Of a DNA stretch of 64,000 nucleotides, positions 23,001 to 35,827 are shown one piece after another; within the stretch, counting starts at the first letter, position 1, and each line of letters opens with the position of its first letter. Origin of the DNA: Scortum barcoo (lineage: Eukaryota > Chordata > Actinopteri > Centrarchiformes > Terapontidae); assembly GCA_023238725.1 (NCBI GenBank), contig CM041536.1:12488271-12552270 (forward strand), given 5' to 3'. Below the pieces are notes generated by a model. It did not search any database. It had not been told where the DNA came from and saw nothing but the letters and a program-made list of their open reading frames with translations. A program made the translations under genes and the position numbers.

Positions 23001-23503
23001 GCTGATACATGAGTGAGTGTAAATTTCACAACCCCAGATTTTTCATCCGCAGAGAGATGAAACAGTCTCGCCTCCGAGTGAGGAAACCCAGGAAGTGATT
23101 AGTTTATAGAGCGTGCATGAGTTATGGACTTGTGGTTGTGTAGACGTGCTCTGCTCTGTGGCAGCGCGACGTGGGAAAAGTGAACTTTTAATGCTGTGCG
23201 ACTTTACGGCTGTTCATCATGTTTTGTTTGACGCGTATAAAAGTGGGGTTTACCATTTCCCCTTACAGTCTGGTGTTATATTCACAAAGGCTGATGGATT
23301 TAGCAGATCCTAGAGTCGCTTATATTTACTATAGAGAGTAATCTGTGAGTCAATTAACAGAAACACATTGTCACACAAGCACCATATTTATTATTTTATG
23401 GAACGATGCAGAAGCTGCTTTCAGCCATAATTAGAAAAAATATTCACAAATCCTGACAGAAGTCAACAGTCATGTTACAAATAGAGACTAATTACTGTTT
23501 GTG

Positions 23504-23695
23504 GGGCTGCAGCTCTGACAGTTTTGTTCATTATTGATTAATCTGTTGATTATTGATTATTCTTTTGATTCAACAATTAATAATTCTATACATTTGTCCA
23601 AAAAAATGTCAGGAAATGGTAAAAATCTACAATTTCTCACAAGTCCAAAATAATGTCTGATCGACTACTCAGGTAATCATTATATCTGTAATTAC
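23504..23695 (+). repeat. Teleost interspersed repeat, GGGCTGCAAC-type family (copy 2)
   Basis: It begins GGGCTGCAGCTCTGACAG, then TCATTATTGATTAATCTGTT and AAAAAATGTCAGGAAATGGT, the order of landmarks seen at the start of the family also present at 3695. The second half is missing or too diverged to place. Confidence 0.6.
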
Positions 23696-24194
23696 TAGTC
23701 ATCCACATCCTATTAGGAGAGAGAAAACTAGATTTCCGTATTTTATTTACTGTCTTATCCACTGTTTAATTAAATCAGCAGAGTAATAAATGCAAAGAAA
23801 TTTTGCAATCAGTTATTGATCAGCAAAGAAATCTCTCTTCCCCCCCTCACATAAAAACACCATTCTTTGGAGTTTTTCTTTGAGATTAGCTTCACGTATG
23901 TTTGGGTGGAATCTGTTTAGTTAATGTTTGACAAGTTACATATATAGGAGACATTTTACTTTTACACTGACTGAAATTAATCTAATTGTACTCAGTCTTA
24001 TCACTTCTAATCAAATAGAGCTGTGAGATCTTTAATTTTGGAATTATATCATTACATTCAGTTACTTTAGTGTGAACAGTTTTCTAACTGGCACTTTTCA
24101 TTTTACAGCAGATATTTTCATTTAGCCCTAGGCTGAGAGAAAGCCAAGAACTTCAATCTGAATACATGGCATTATACTGTCTGTTGGTAACTTC

Positions 24195-24405
24195 GCATGT
24201 CTCAGAAACTATTGGATATATTACTATTTGGTACAGAGATATTCATGGCCCAAGAGGAAGAATCCTAATCACTTCCCCTTTTTGCACCACTTTGAGGCTG
24301 ACATCTTTGCATGAAGATGAGTGAAATATCTCAACAATTATTGGATGGACTGCCATGAACTTTAGTAGAGATGTTCATGTTTCCTAAAGGGTAAATTGGT
24401 GATGG
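24195..24405 (+). repeat. Teleost interspersed repeat with two tandem sub-units (family B, copy 1)
   Basis: Two related segments about 130 bp apart: TCTCAGAAACTATTGGATAT with TTTGGTACAGAGATATTCAT, and TCTCAACAATTATTGGATGG with CTGCCATGAACTTTAGTAGA. This block is a familiar part of a repeat scattered through percomorph genomes. Other parts of the same family appear at 27590 and 45560. Confidence 0.55.
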
Positions 24406-25468
24406 TGCGGGTGACACATCACACTTTCACCCAATAAAATCAACAGGTCAATTTTTTTTCTTGTAACATAAGATAAAATAGAACCTTAGAAACAGGAGAG
24501 TTTTTTGTTTCTATCTTGATTCCTGGAAAAGATACAGTACTGACTGTGTAGGCAGGAAAACAAGCAAAGAAAAAAAGTGGAACTGGTGTTACTTTGTACG
24601 AGTGTGAAGTGTCACACATCACCCCCGCAGCGCTGCCTCAGGCTCTGTGACCCTCTGTCACATCACTCTCTCCTTTCATCTGCTCAGACGTGAGATCATG
24701 TTACAGGTCTGACCGTGAGGACACCACAAACAAGACGGAGGAAGCAGCCAGAAAACTTCACACACTTCTATTTGTTACATATTAACAATTAGTCAAACCA
24801 ATTATGTGCACCAGCTGAACCTGACATGTGAAACCAAGTGGACGAGCTTGCCTTCAGGCTCCTGTATTCTTTTGTTTGACTGTTCCGCCTTGATTATCTT
24901 GAGCAACCATGATGGATGTTTTTAACCCAAAGTTGTTGCAATTTCTTCTTGGAGAAAAAAATACAAGTCTGGATTTGAGTTATTCCGCCGGCCACTTCAT
25001 GCCCTTTCACTCTCCTGCCACAGGGAGATGACTCCACATGGAAGCCTCATCCTGATGCAAGAGCGCTTAAATTATAAACCTGACACTGTGAGTCAGATAC
25101 CGCAGAATACTTGAGGAACTGCTCGCTCCTCCCCCTGGAGAAAGAGTATCTACAGCATCCTGTAATTGTCAGTGGTTTCCCAGTGATGTGCCTACAGGGC
25201 GGGGTGGTAACAGTGTGTGGATTGATGGCGGTTAGCTGTGTGTCATACAGCTCTTTCCTCTATCCTAGATCAGTGGAGCTGTTGATTCACACACACACAT
25301 ATCCCTTTCTCCACCCTCCGTTGCAGCGACACAGCCGCTAACAAACAACTTAACACGCTGTGGAATGTAGCTCAACACTAAAGCAGGGGGAGAACAGATC
25401 GTAATGAACCACAAACAGCCGCAGGACTCTGGGGCGCCAGCACCTCATATAATAGTGACTATTATTCT

Positions 25469-25493
25469 TCTTCTTATTATTATTATTATTATT
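25469..25493 (+). repeat. (TTA/ATT)n microsatellite
   Basis: A TTC/TTA run grading into about seven ATT units. Confidence 0.8.
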
Positions 25494-26105
25494 CCTTCTT
25501 TTGCTCTGTCATTTCTCAGATAGCCTGTCTGTTGCCAAAACAACAGCTTGTTATCTGAGGAGCGATCAGCATGTGCTAGCAGAAGGTTTGCCCCACTGAA
25601 TTCTCACAACAGGCTTCACATTTGGGTGAAGTGCTACAGGTGTGAGCATTCCTTTGCAGATCTGCAGGGGGAAAGATAGCCTTGTGAATGAGGGTAGGAA
25701 ACTGCCGCACCTTTGAGGCTCAAGATTCCTGAGATAAGGATTACCTGTGAACCAAAGGTCAGACAAATAACACTTCATCTTCAACATCTTCACTCCATCA
25801 ACCTCCTATAGCAACTCACAAATAGCAGACGTGTTATTCTTTGATATGACCTCTGACAAGGATAATCCAGGACCTTGTTACACCTCTTTAAGGCTTAATT
25901 GCTACCTGTCACAAGGCAGGAATCTTCCCTCTTTTACAAGGCCCGTAATAGCCAAAAGCATCAATCTTCTTTGCGGTGTAACTCATCAACCTAAAATGGT
26001 GGATAAGTAATCTGGCAGATGAAAGATACGGGGGAACCGTGTGAGTCATCCACATAGAGAAGTTGCTTTTGGTAAAATTCTTTGTGTGCTTCTGGGTGGT
26101 GCTGC

Positions 26106-26140
26106 GCCGCACCGTACCGTACCACACCACACCGCACCAT
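26106..26140 (+). repeat. Pentamer repeat, CCGTA/CCACA
   Basis: Seven consecutive 5-base units of the form (C/T)ACCR (for example TACCG, CACCA) between CTGCGC and TTTTG. This makes a short, imperfect minisatellite. Confidence 0.7.
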
Positions 26141-27589
26141 TTTGTCTCGAGCGCCGAAGGAAGGCAGGGGCACAATGAGCTGGCACAGCGAAGGGCCTGG
26201 CCAGAGGCGTCCACTGGTGTTTCTCCATTTGCCTTGCCTGCCTGCCAGGCAGGTGGGAGGTGGCGTCACGTCCCCTGTTGTTAGCCACTCACCCCGCCCC
26301 GAATCGCTCCTCTGTTCACCCGTAGAGTGATGGTGAGGGTGGCGAGATCACCGCAGCATTTCAAAGGTGAGTGATTTATATGGCAGCTGTTCCCCAGTGT
26401 GCCGGTCTGAATGCCCGTGCCCCATGTTTAACAGCTGACAAACACATGCTTTTTCTGTCACGGTTGCATTTATGGCCTCGCACACAATTCTATTAGTGCA
26501 ACCTCAACCATACAAGGATATAAAAAAGTTTTTATGATGCAGTTATCTCAGTCAATCAAGCAGGGTGACTACATCAGCACTGCACCCGCTGACATGACGA
26601 CGCAGGCATCAACATGATAACAGTGGCTTCAAGAGCAAACTGTTCCAGCACCACAACTAATCTCAAGGGCAAACCTTTTATTTGTCGTTTTATTATTTTA
26701 TTATTGTTTACATTCAACAGTCGCAAAAGTTGTTTTTCTTTACATGACGCGCAAGCTCCTTAAAATGAGAGAAGGCTGAGAAGTCGTTGCAGGGGTTGTT
26801 TGATATTTGAGACCTCTCCATTAACCCACAGCAGCACACTGGGAGAGTGTAACCTTATTTCACGCTGGCTCTCAAATAGTGCCGAGAATTTGTGAGGCAG
26901 TTAGTGGCCGTCATTAATAATGGCCTAGGCTGGGTTGACAGCTGCTGATTGGAATGAAGAGCTGCTCTACGGCAGACAGCTACAAATTTGCCTGACAGCC
27001 AGGTCTCCATTACTGGGCGTCAGCTGCCAAAACAGCAGTAATCAGAGAAGGGGAGAGGAGAGAAAACACGCTTTCTCGCAATAGACACCTTACTTTTCCC
27101 TCTACTGTTAGAAAACATAAACACACAAACACGCACGTATACATATAACTTACTCTGTTATTTCAGCAGCTATACCACTCAGGCAACTGCTGAACATCTG
27201 ATAGGTTCATCTGTTTCTGGAGGCCACTATTAAAAGGACCAGACTGGTGTCGTTTTGAATTCTTGACTATATTGGAGATTGTCCCTGTCGTTTAAATGCC
27301 ATTCAGTGAGGTTTCTGAATTTGAGCTGCATCCATACTCCCAAATGAGCAACCTTGCCTTCTAGATTTGTACCTATAGTAGCAAGAGCAAATAAGGTTTG
27401 CACAAAGTGCTGACACTGAATGTATCTGCAAATCATTTAGTGACAACCCATTTAATTTGTTTCCTACAATGCCTGCTCCAAGCAGAGTGCCAAAGTGCCT
27501 TCGATTAGTAACATCTCACCAACTCCTGGATGCCTTGACATGAAAGTCTGCAAACACATTCAGGTTCCCCAGAGGATGTTTCACTCCTC

Positions 27590-27662
27590 TAGATCCACCA
27601 TCACGTTACTTGGCCTGAAGCACCACTGTGCTTAAGTAGCATGGCTATAGACTCTTGACCTT
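27590..27662 (+). repeat. Teleost repeat family B fragment (copy 2)
   Basis: It contains CTGAAGCACCACTGTGCTTA followed by AGCATGGCTATAGACTCTTG, the distal end of the same common fish repeat as at 24195 and 45560, in + orientation. Confidence 0.5.
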
Positions 27663-27870
27663 GTTTATGGTTATGTTTAGCCACTAAAAGCACTTGGTTA
27701 AGGTTTGGAAAAGCTTGTGGTCTGTGGTTAAATATAGAAAAAAGTCAATGCTGACCCTTGACATGTCTAATTTTACAATATTTAACCAAAACCACAATCT
27801 TTCACTGTCCTTAGTGTCCCTAAAGTGTTTTATTGGATAAACTTAACCACACACAGCACTTGGGTCAGGA
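27663..27870. repeat. Diverged repeat with GGTTATGTTTA / AACCACAATCTTTC motifs
   Basis: The unit GGTTATGTTTAGCCAC with ACTTGGTTAAGGTTTGGAAA is followed by an inverted-sense unit, AACCAAAACCACAATCTTTC. Similar AACCACAATCTTTCCTTA wording recurs at 48548. It is probably an old interspersed repeat that I cannot name. Confidence 0.35.
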
Positions 27871-27993
27871 TGTGGAAAAAAATGGAGCAAAATAAATCTG
27901 TATTATATGAATGCAATTTATATGTGACTGGGTTGAAAACTGAAAACTTTTTTTTTTGCCCAAAGAGAGCAGGCCACAGACGTTTTTGGCAAA

Positions 27994-28100
27994 ATAGATA
28001 GATACTGATGATAGATAGATACTTTTTATTGATCTCCAAGAGAAATTCACAAATACAATGCAGCAAAGGAAAAACAATCATTTCTTGACAAAAATAAAAG
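27994..28100 (-). mobile_element. LINE 3' tail (CR1/L2/Rex1-like), reverse orientation
   Basis: Reverse complemented, the piece reads GTGAATTTCTCTTGGAGATC then AATAAAAAGTATCTATCTAT. This is the familiar 3' end of teleost CR1/L2/Rex-type LINEs, which finish in a short (ATCT)n tail. The tail occupies about 27994-28021. The upstream limit is not clear, since the reverse transcriptase is absent or decayed, so the right boundary is only a guess. Confidence 0.65.
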
Positions 28101-29837
28101 GATAACAGATTTAATATTTATGCACAAAACATCAGGTAATCACAGAATAATACAGTAATTTCATCAAAAGTAAGCATCTGCAAAATCTTCATGAGGGAAA
28201 AATTAAAAATGCTGGGCAACTTTCAGTGTTTTCCACAGCTGGGCCAAGATCTGCATTGCATGTAAAGGCAGGGGCTGTCTACAATGATGTCGAGAGGCCA
28301 CAACAACACAGATATGATCCTTGAACTGCCTGATCCAGTAACCGTACGTGTTTAAGTGAGGAAGGGCATGTGCAGCATTTTTTTTCAGTGGGAGGAGTAA
28401 AAGTGAAAGTCTGTGGCCTTGAACAGTTTGATCCCTGTAATGACAGAGGGCTTTGGTATGGGTCAACCTGTCAGCGCTGTGCTTCCACTGATCCCTGCTG
28501 CTCCCTGCTGCAAAGCATGTGAACACGGTCATCCGCAAACACACACACACAGACACACATACACGGAGCTTGGAAACATGTCCCTGGGCGTGTCCCACTG
28601 TCCACTGGGGAAGCTCTATCTACTGATCCCGATGTTCTGGACTAATTGAGATATGGGGTGAAAAGCAAACACACTTTCCTGATATACAGCACTTCTGCAA
28701 ATGTTGTTTTATGGATGGGGTCATTAGCTCATTGTGGGTTCTGGAAAAATATTTGGGACACTCAACTTTAGCCAAAACCCTGTCAGCCCAAAAACCAGAT
28801 GTGGCAGCACATTAAAATGAATCAATGAACTCCCTCCCACTGCTGTTCTACACATAAACTCCTGCATGCAAAAGTACAGAACAGATTAGGTATCAGAGAT
28901 ACATAGATTACAGTGACACATGGCTAATCATTGATGCCTCATTTATTATAGAAACTCCTCTTCTTAAACCAACTGAACGAGCAAACAAGCCCACAATGCA
29001 CATCAATCCCCTGCATGGACATACAGCACACATGAACACGCATGCGTACAGACTGCAGCGCTTTCACAGGAGGCGGCAGATGATCAGGAATAGGAGGCTT
29101 CATTTTATAGCTGCCTCTTCCTTGTCAGCTTTGCTCCTGGCAGCAATAAAACACTCCATAATAAAAGGCACTATCCCAGAGAAGCAGCAGGACTGCAGCT
29201 ATAGATAATCCACTCAGCTCACACGGCTCACACGGCGTTTGCATTTCTTGCCCCAGAATTCATTTTGTAGGTTTACTTCACCGTTCTCTGCTTTTAAGCA
29301 TAATGGAAAGCATCGAGCTATGGCTTAGCTGCTGGATCAACATGAACAAAGCAATATCGTGACCTTAGCTACAAGTGGGAGAGCAGGCTGGTTAATTAGC
29401 ACCTACTACATTATCTAAACAAGACCTTTAGAGAGGAGACATAATTAAACCTCCAGATAAAAACTAATAAGGGAGAAAAGCTGTCAGGTAGTAAATTAAT
29501 ATGAGCACTTTTGTGCCGTGTAGACATGAGTTACTACTGTTAACATAAATAGAATGAACTTATATCTACTTCTGTACACACACACGTAGAATAGACAGAA
29601 AAAAAGAGGAATTAAAAATAATATGTCATTCACAGGACATAACTCCATCCACATGTTTCACTGCATACTTTCACCACCTCTAAATCATTCATCGCAATTT
29701 ATGTCCGTACTTGTAAATCCGCGGTCAAGGTTACTTGGAAGCATAGCAGAAGTAGGCATGTGCCATTATAGCCAGGACAATTCACACAATATTTATGACA
29801 CAGGATGTCCCATCTGGAGCTGCTTCCTGTCTGCTTA

Positions 29838-29852
29838 CCCCCCCCCCCCCCC
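29838..29852 (+). repeat. Poly(C) tract, 15 C
   Basis: Uninterrupted run of C between CTGCTTA and AAGAGG. Such runs are rare in this AT-rich region. Confidence 0.9.
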
Positions 29853-29984
29853 AAGAGGACAAGCTGCCTGGAGCTCTGGTAGCACGTCTCTGGGACATCT
29901 GCTTGCCTCCTCTGGGTGTAATGCAATACAATCACTCACAGTGCTCCAGCGCAGACAAAACAGATATGTTGATATGATGTTAAG

Positions 29985-30243
29985 CACTGCAACTACTGAT
30001 TATTTTCAGAACTCCTCATCTTATCTGGAGGTAGAACGATTCAATCAATTAAGTGTTAAGTAACATTCAAAAGTTAAAGCTTCTCAATTGTGAGGATTTT
30101 CTTGTTTTCTTTGTTTTTTATTGTAAACTGAATATTTTGGGGGTTTTGGAGTTGCTGATGGGGGACAACAAGCAATATGGAGACCATTTTGATTAGCTTC
30201 ACTAGAGATTAATCAATAATAGTAATATTCATTAGTACAGCCT
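29985..30243 (+). repeat. Teleost interspersed repeat, GGGCTGCAAC-type family (copy 3)
   Basis: It starts CACTGCAACTACTGATTATT, passes through TCAATTGTGAGGATTTTCTT and TAAACTGAATATTTTGGGGG, and ends ATTAGTACAGCCTTG, a decayed form of the family terminus TTAGTTGCAGCCC. The order matches the known repeat. Confidence 0.6.
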
Positions 30244-30979
30244 TGATTGAATTCATTATTTAATTGTGTTTATAGAGCTCTTTGTGTGTATGATGTCTAA
30301 TAAATGTGCTGAATGTACTTCCTTCCACATAAAACATTTGCAAATCTTAAAAGTTTGAAACTTGCATTGCTGACATCCATGAGTACAAGCTTGCAGTCTT
30401 CTTCTTGTTTGCCTTTGCTGGCACATTGCTGCATATCTTGGCTCGTTACCACCACCTGTAGGTAAGTGAAATTGTGTGAAGCCAATTGTGCAATTGGGAC
30501 CATATACGTCCTTGTGCACAAGACAAACAAAACAAAACTATGTTGCAGCTCTCACAGACAGCTGCAACGTAGTTTCAATAATACTGAACTTTTCTCGTAG
30601 CTTTGGTATTTATAATGCTTTTATGAGGCCTTGCTCACGGTTCATTATGTGGCAGCACCATGGCAGGCCGGCCGATATACCGTAAGTGAGGCTCTTGATT
30701 ATATATTTGGTGAGGAGGAGAGAGGCCAGGAAAACTGGCAGTGAGGATGGATCAGAGGAGGAAGTGACAGAAGCTGAAGATGACAGAATATAATCCAGAC
30801 CAAGAAATAACTGATGTGAAAACAAGCGTAACGTGCCATAAATGCAATGCATATATTTGCAAGGTGCATGCATGCAACAATCTGCACATATTGTCCAACA
30901 TGTGCATGAGAAAAAACACCATTGAAGTTTGAGTTAACCCACTCCACCAAGTTTAGAAGCCTGATTTTATATCAGTTTT

Positions 30980-31010
30980 CAGTTTTTTTCTGTTATCAGA
31001 AAAAAAACTG
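30980..31010. repeat. Small inverted repeat (hairpin)
   Basis: Arms CAGTTTTTTTCTG and CAGAAAAAAAACTG, separated by TTAT and differing only by one extra A. No terminator meaning is implied in a eukaryote. Confidence 0.7.
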
Positions 31011-31384
31011 ATAGACTGAACATTGTGATGTCATGGTTCTTCTTAGTTGTTGTGGTAACTTCGGCTTTGAAAAAGACCACTCGACAACTTGCTGTTGCTC
31101 ATATGAGCTTCATCTATAACTTGCAATAAGGCATTCTCTAGTACACGGAGACTTACACTGCTCAAAATGTGAAACACGGAGGCAAAACAACACGAGAGGG
31201 AAAACCCCGGGAAAAAGCATCTCTTACAAACAGGCTACCCTCTAGCGGAGTTATAAGTATTAAACCATTTTATAGCGCTCATATTACAACAGTTGTTCTT
31301 AAATGTATTAAGATATTGATCTTGGATTATTGTGAAATTGTTAAGTGTAGTGTTGGTATAATTTCCTTTGTACACAAATAGAAA

Positions 31385-31512
31385 ATCTTCCCGGTCACTT
31401 TTGACCAGGAACACAAAAGATGTTACTTTATGTGACTGTTTTAAATGTGCTCATTTTATTGACCGGGAACACACAATTGTTTAACATGAAATGAACAAAA
31501 CATGAGGGTTAA
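31385..31512 (+). mobile_element. Probable piggyBac-type MITE end
   Basis: It contains two GACC-GGGAACAC-type units (TTGACCAGGAACACAAAAG at 31402, TTGACCGGGAACACACAATT at 31459) and ends ACATGAGGG followed by TTAA at 31509. AGGG/TTAA is the signature of a piggyBac terminus and its target site. The opposite TTAACCCT end was not found, so this is probably a fragment. Confidence 0.45.
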
Positions 31513-34500
31513 CCAGTGCAGAGGGTTCACAGCAACAGAATTGGCAGGTGACATGCTGGATCACTGCAGAGAAACATCAAGGGACGGTGGATTGTTTGTG
31601 CTATGGTGAGGGCGTGTGTAGATAACGCTGTTGGTAAAAATATCTGTACATTTGTCACATTATGATAACCATCTTTTTATATCCTAATTCGTGTGATTTG
31701 GAGGCCTCGTTATCGGGTGGTAAAGGTAGGTGTGGCCTGAGGGAGCAGACTCTAACAAGGCAGCAGCCCTGATTTAACACAGCATGAAACTGCTGTTAGT
31801 CATAGATTGCCATGACAGCAACTCTCATTATCGGTACCTGGATATGCATTGCATGGTTGTCAGAGTGACGCAGGCACAGGGGACGGCCACACATGATTGG
31901 CACAAATCAGCCGAGAAATGGGATGTCTGATCACTCTCGCCCAATCTGATAAAAGTGCAGAAATTCAGCTCTGGTTGTTTGACTTTGTGGGTGTTACAAA
32001 TGGAGATGCAGATGCCGTATTAAAAGGTGCAAACTGAGAGGCAGAAATGTTCCATGGATTTTGTTTTCTTGGTTCACTTTCAAATGCGAAGAATAAAAAG
32101 GTGAGACAATGCCCTACTTTTGACATATGAACACCAGAAATGGGGAGTGTGTGATGGACAGTGTCTTTGGTTTTGGCACCTTCCAGCCACTCAAATCAGA
32201 CCAGCCTCTCATCCCTGTGTCCTTCTGTCAAGTGTTGCTGGGCTGCCAGTTCCTCTCTCCCCCTCTGCCATGTGTGCTGAGGGCTCTAGGACTGCAGGTG
32301 CACAGCCTGTCTGCCCGCTACAGGTGGGCCCAGGAGAGAGCGAGAGCTCACATCTCACCCTCCTCTTGGCTCATTAAAACCTTCAGCTGTTCCTCTCCTT
32401 CCCCACCCTCCTCCCTCCTTCAGCCTCATACGGCTGCTCACACCACGCTGATCACACCAATCAAGCTTTGATTTACAGTATTTACACCATCCTCCTGTCC
32501 CCATTGTGGCTACAGGGAATCTGAGGAATGCCCCTCCCCTCCCTGCCCTCGGCAGAGCCAGCATCCTGCTAAATGTGAGCCAATCAGTGGTGGTGGGTGG
32601 AGTGCCAAGCCACAGAGCACTTCTTCCCGTTGGCAGCCTTCCCTGTGGTAGCTCTGATCACAGCGCAGTGTTAACAACACGTGACCTGGCCCCGCAGCCC
32701 ACAGTAATTGAGGTTACATCCCAGGCAATACCTTGATGAATAATTAAAAGGCCAGAAACAGAACTCAGAGTGACTTAGCCAGCGCCCTGGGGTCTAATAA
32801 CGTGCTTGGACTGTATTAGGTAATCTATCCACTGGTGCCAGTTAGTGTCGCACACACACACTGACGCATAAGCACACAATTGGGCCCAGATAAAGGCAAC
32901 ACAACAGTATCAGTCACTGTCAGGGCAGAGTGCTGTGTTATGGCTCTGCAGGAACAACATGAGGGATTATTTCAGGGTGAGCAGCGGGCACTTATGTAGA
33001 GCAAAAAACAGAAAAAATGCCGTCCGTTATTGTGAAAAAAAAGTGAACTGTGTAATCATGAGTGGAATCAGTTTACAGACAAAAAAAACATATAGTTCTG
33101 GACAATATCATTATTTTCCCATGAAAATAAAGAAATTACTGTATAATTTATTCGTGTGTCAGTGCTGTGTATGTGCGTGGGTTTCTGCACGTGTAACAGG
33201 AACTTGTTTGTGACCTTGACCACTCTGAAACCTGAGTGTGGAAACACTAGCCCCATTTATAAGTTGCCATTAAGCCTGCAAAGGTGATAAAGATGTACCT
33301 CCATACCAGCACCAGCCGTTAAAGCCACTAGCGTCATTCACAGGGTAGCAGAGGTCATTCACACTATGCTAAAATATGACTTGTTTTATGGACTGCAACC
33401 CTGAGTATAAGATTAGAAACTGCACATCTAACTGAATCATTTCTGTAGTGACATTTTTAGACACAAAACACAGCAAGAAAAAGAGCCTGTAAAAGTAGAT
33501 AAAATAGGTGTAATCATAAGTAATGGGTGTACACAAATAAAGAGAGAGAGAACAAAGGATATGAAATTGCAATATCAGAGAACAATTAAAGTTACAGAGC
33601 CACTGAAATAATTTTGAGCCAAAAGATGACAAATTCTGCGTGTCAACACACAGCCTCAGGAGTAAGTACAAAATAATCGCAGGATAAATGGCATCAGGCT
33701 GCAGAAAAGCATGCTGAAATACAAGAGGGCATATTAATTTAAAACCAAAATGACAGATTTGTATAGGGACTACTGTGTTTATACTGAGGCAAGCTGCTGT
33801 TTACATGTTCTGTGGGTGCAGTATGTTCGAGGGAAGAGTGTGGCCCTTTCCTCTGACAAGACCGTGTGTGTCACAGCTTCAGCAGTGAGCAGAGGGGAGC
33901 TGCCAGTGCAGAATAATTAAGACCTCTGTGGAAGTGACAGGGTCACTAGGAGGTATGCAGCATAGCAAAGCTCCTCTTCTCAGCTGCCTCCTCTGTGAGC
34001 TGTCACGGCCGCTGCGTATTTATAGCAGCATGGCGCAGCACTCTCCTCGCCTCTCCCCTCTACCTCCCAGACAGATGTCACCTTCAAGCCACCATCTCTG
34101 GGGCTAAACACAATGCTTTCAGCGGCCTAACAAGCTGCACACACAGGCAATCAACAGAACAACAGGAGTCTGAGGGCAACATCAACGTCGCCTCATTCAC
34201 GCTGACTCTTCCGGGCGGGCAGGAAGCGGTCCGTCTCCCCCATTGGAGCGGGCTTCCTCACATAAAAGCATAAAGCAGAGCTACTCAGTTACTGTTAGTC
34301 TGCAGCATGAGTGCGGTTACAGTTTCTGACACTCTTGAGCAATACTTCAGCCAGCACACAACCCCTAAAACTTTTTCTTAATAATTGAATTCCATGCTAA
34401 TGCTTTTGGGAACAAGTGTGAGACTTTTAATTTGATTCCATCAATAAATAATACTTTTCAGTGCTTTCTAATCTTTGTGCATTGTAAACAAGGCAAACAT

Positions 34501-34595
34501 GTCCTCACGGCAAACAATAGAAAGATTTCCAAGCTCATTTAAATTTCAACACAAAAATATATTTAGAGAATGAACACAGGAAACAGCGGAATATC

Positions 34596-34596
<1 letters not shown>

Positions 34597-34650
<54 letters not shown>

Positions 34651-34655
34651 CGTGC
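34597..34655 (+). repeat. (TG)n microsatellite, about 25 units
   Basis: An uninterrupted TG tract to 34646, followed by CGTGCGTGC. It can adopt Z-DNA. Confidence 0.95.
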
Positions 34656-35806
34656 AATGTGGCTGACTTTATGTCTGTGCCTCAGATAAGAGAGGCCTCT
34701 GTAATGTAAGCCTGGCTGACTGAATGTGTTGACATAGCTTTAATTCAGCTTGATACCAGACACCAGTAGTCTGTCTGAGCCTCTGAGCACAGGGGGTGTT
34801 AACCTCTCAGAGATTCTCAAAATACACAAACACCAAGCACGACTGGTCAGGAGGGATTAAAATAACTTTTCAGAGTGCCTTGCTCATATACTGTCATTTC
34901 CACACTTGCCTTGGGTCAGCAATATTACTTATCAAACACAGCAAAGCACCACTTTAATGATGAGTAAACCTTTTGCTTTAATGATCTATTAGACATATCT
35001 TTTGTGGAGATGATTAAGAGCACATTTAGCCCACTGCAATGGCTCTGGTTTGTGTATCCAAAAAGCAATAAAGTTCAATTACAGCGTACAAACGCATAAA
35101 CATCTTGTACGGGTAACAGATGCAATTTATGACCGTGGCTATGATTTGATCCTTTAACCTTAAACAGATTGCTAATGTGTCAGACTATCTGCCCAGTAGT
35201 GTGTTCTCAAGGCTTGGGTAACACAGCCTGAGCCTCTGGACGAAGTGCCGGTTACTCAATATGAGCATGTCTTGCAGGTCATAAGCCTGTCACTGCCAAA
35301 GTGGGTTTCTTTTACTGCCACAGTGGCGATAATCAGCTGATGCTGGCTGTCAGTCGACATGGCTATGGAACAGACAGGGGACAGACTCAGAGGACACACG
35401 ATCGCCCTGCTGACAAGTATCCCTAACCCCAGCTGCTCCGGCGGCTCCTCTGTCATGTTGGAGGAGAGGTGGGGGGTGGCTGGGGCTGAGGGGGAGGTGG
35501 CAACAGGGACCCGCTGAGAAGGGGAGAGGGAGTCTTATGAGAGCACAAATTTCAGCACCCCTACGTCGCTGTGCACTCCACCCCTCTCAGCAGGCAATTC
35601 CCCTTTCCCTTCCCAGACGCAGTGCTTCACTAAAGCCCCGAGAGAGCAGGGCACCGGCTGGACGACAGGCCTCAGTAACCACAGGCCCTGGGATAAGCCA
35701 ACAATCAGGTGCTACATTGTTTAAGAGCGTTAGCTCAGATTAGACTGCCATTGTGAAATGTCACAGTATCCTTCCATATGTGTGTCCTTTCATACATATA
35801 TATACA

Positions 35807-35827
35807 TACACACACACACACACACAC
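35807..35827 (+). repeat. (AC)n microsatellite
   Basis: About ten CA units, preceded by a TATATACATACA run. Confidence 0.9.

Larger units (their letters stand above)
18134..27993. other. Gene desert, section 2
   Basis: No coding exon recognised. It holds TG and ATT microsatellites and pieces of four repeat families (about 19928, 23504, 24195 and 27590), listed separately. A pentamer run (CCGTA/CCACA) is at 26106-26140 and an 8-bp-arm palindrome CCTGCCTG-C-CAGGCAGG at 26237-26253. Stretches 20870-21130 and 26370-27010 look unique and TAAT-rich. Confidence 0.55.

Noticed and set aside
28203..28598. 131-residue minus-strand ORF beside the LINE tail, considered as a reverse-transcriptase remnant
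   Set aside because: The residues do not match any RT C-terminal pattern I know, and the CA microsatellite forms part of it.
29623..30063. 146-residue + strand ORF
   Set aside because: It runs through a 15-C homopolymer and into an interspersed repeat.
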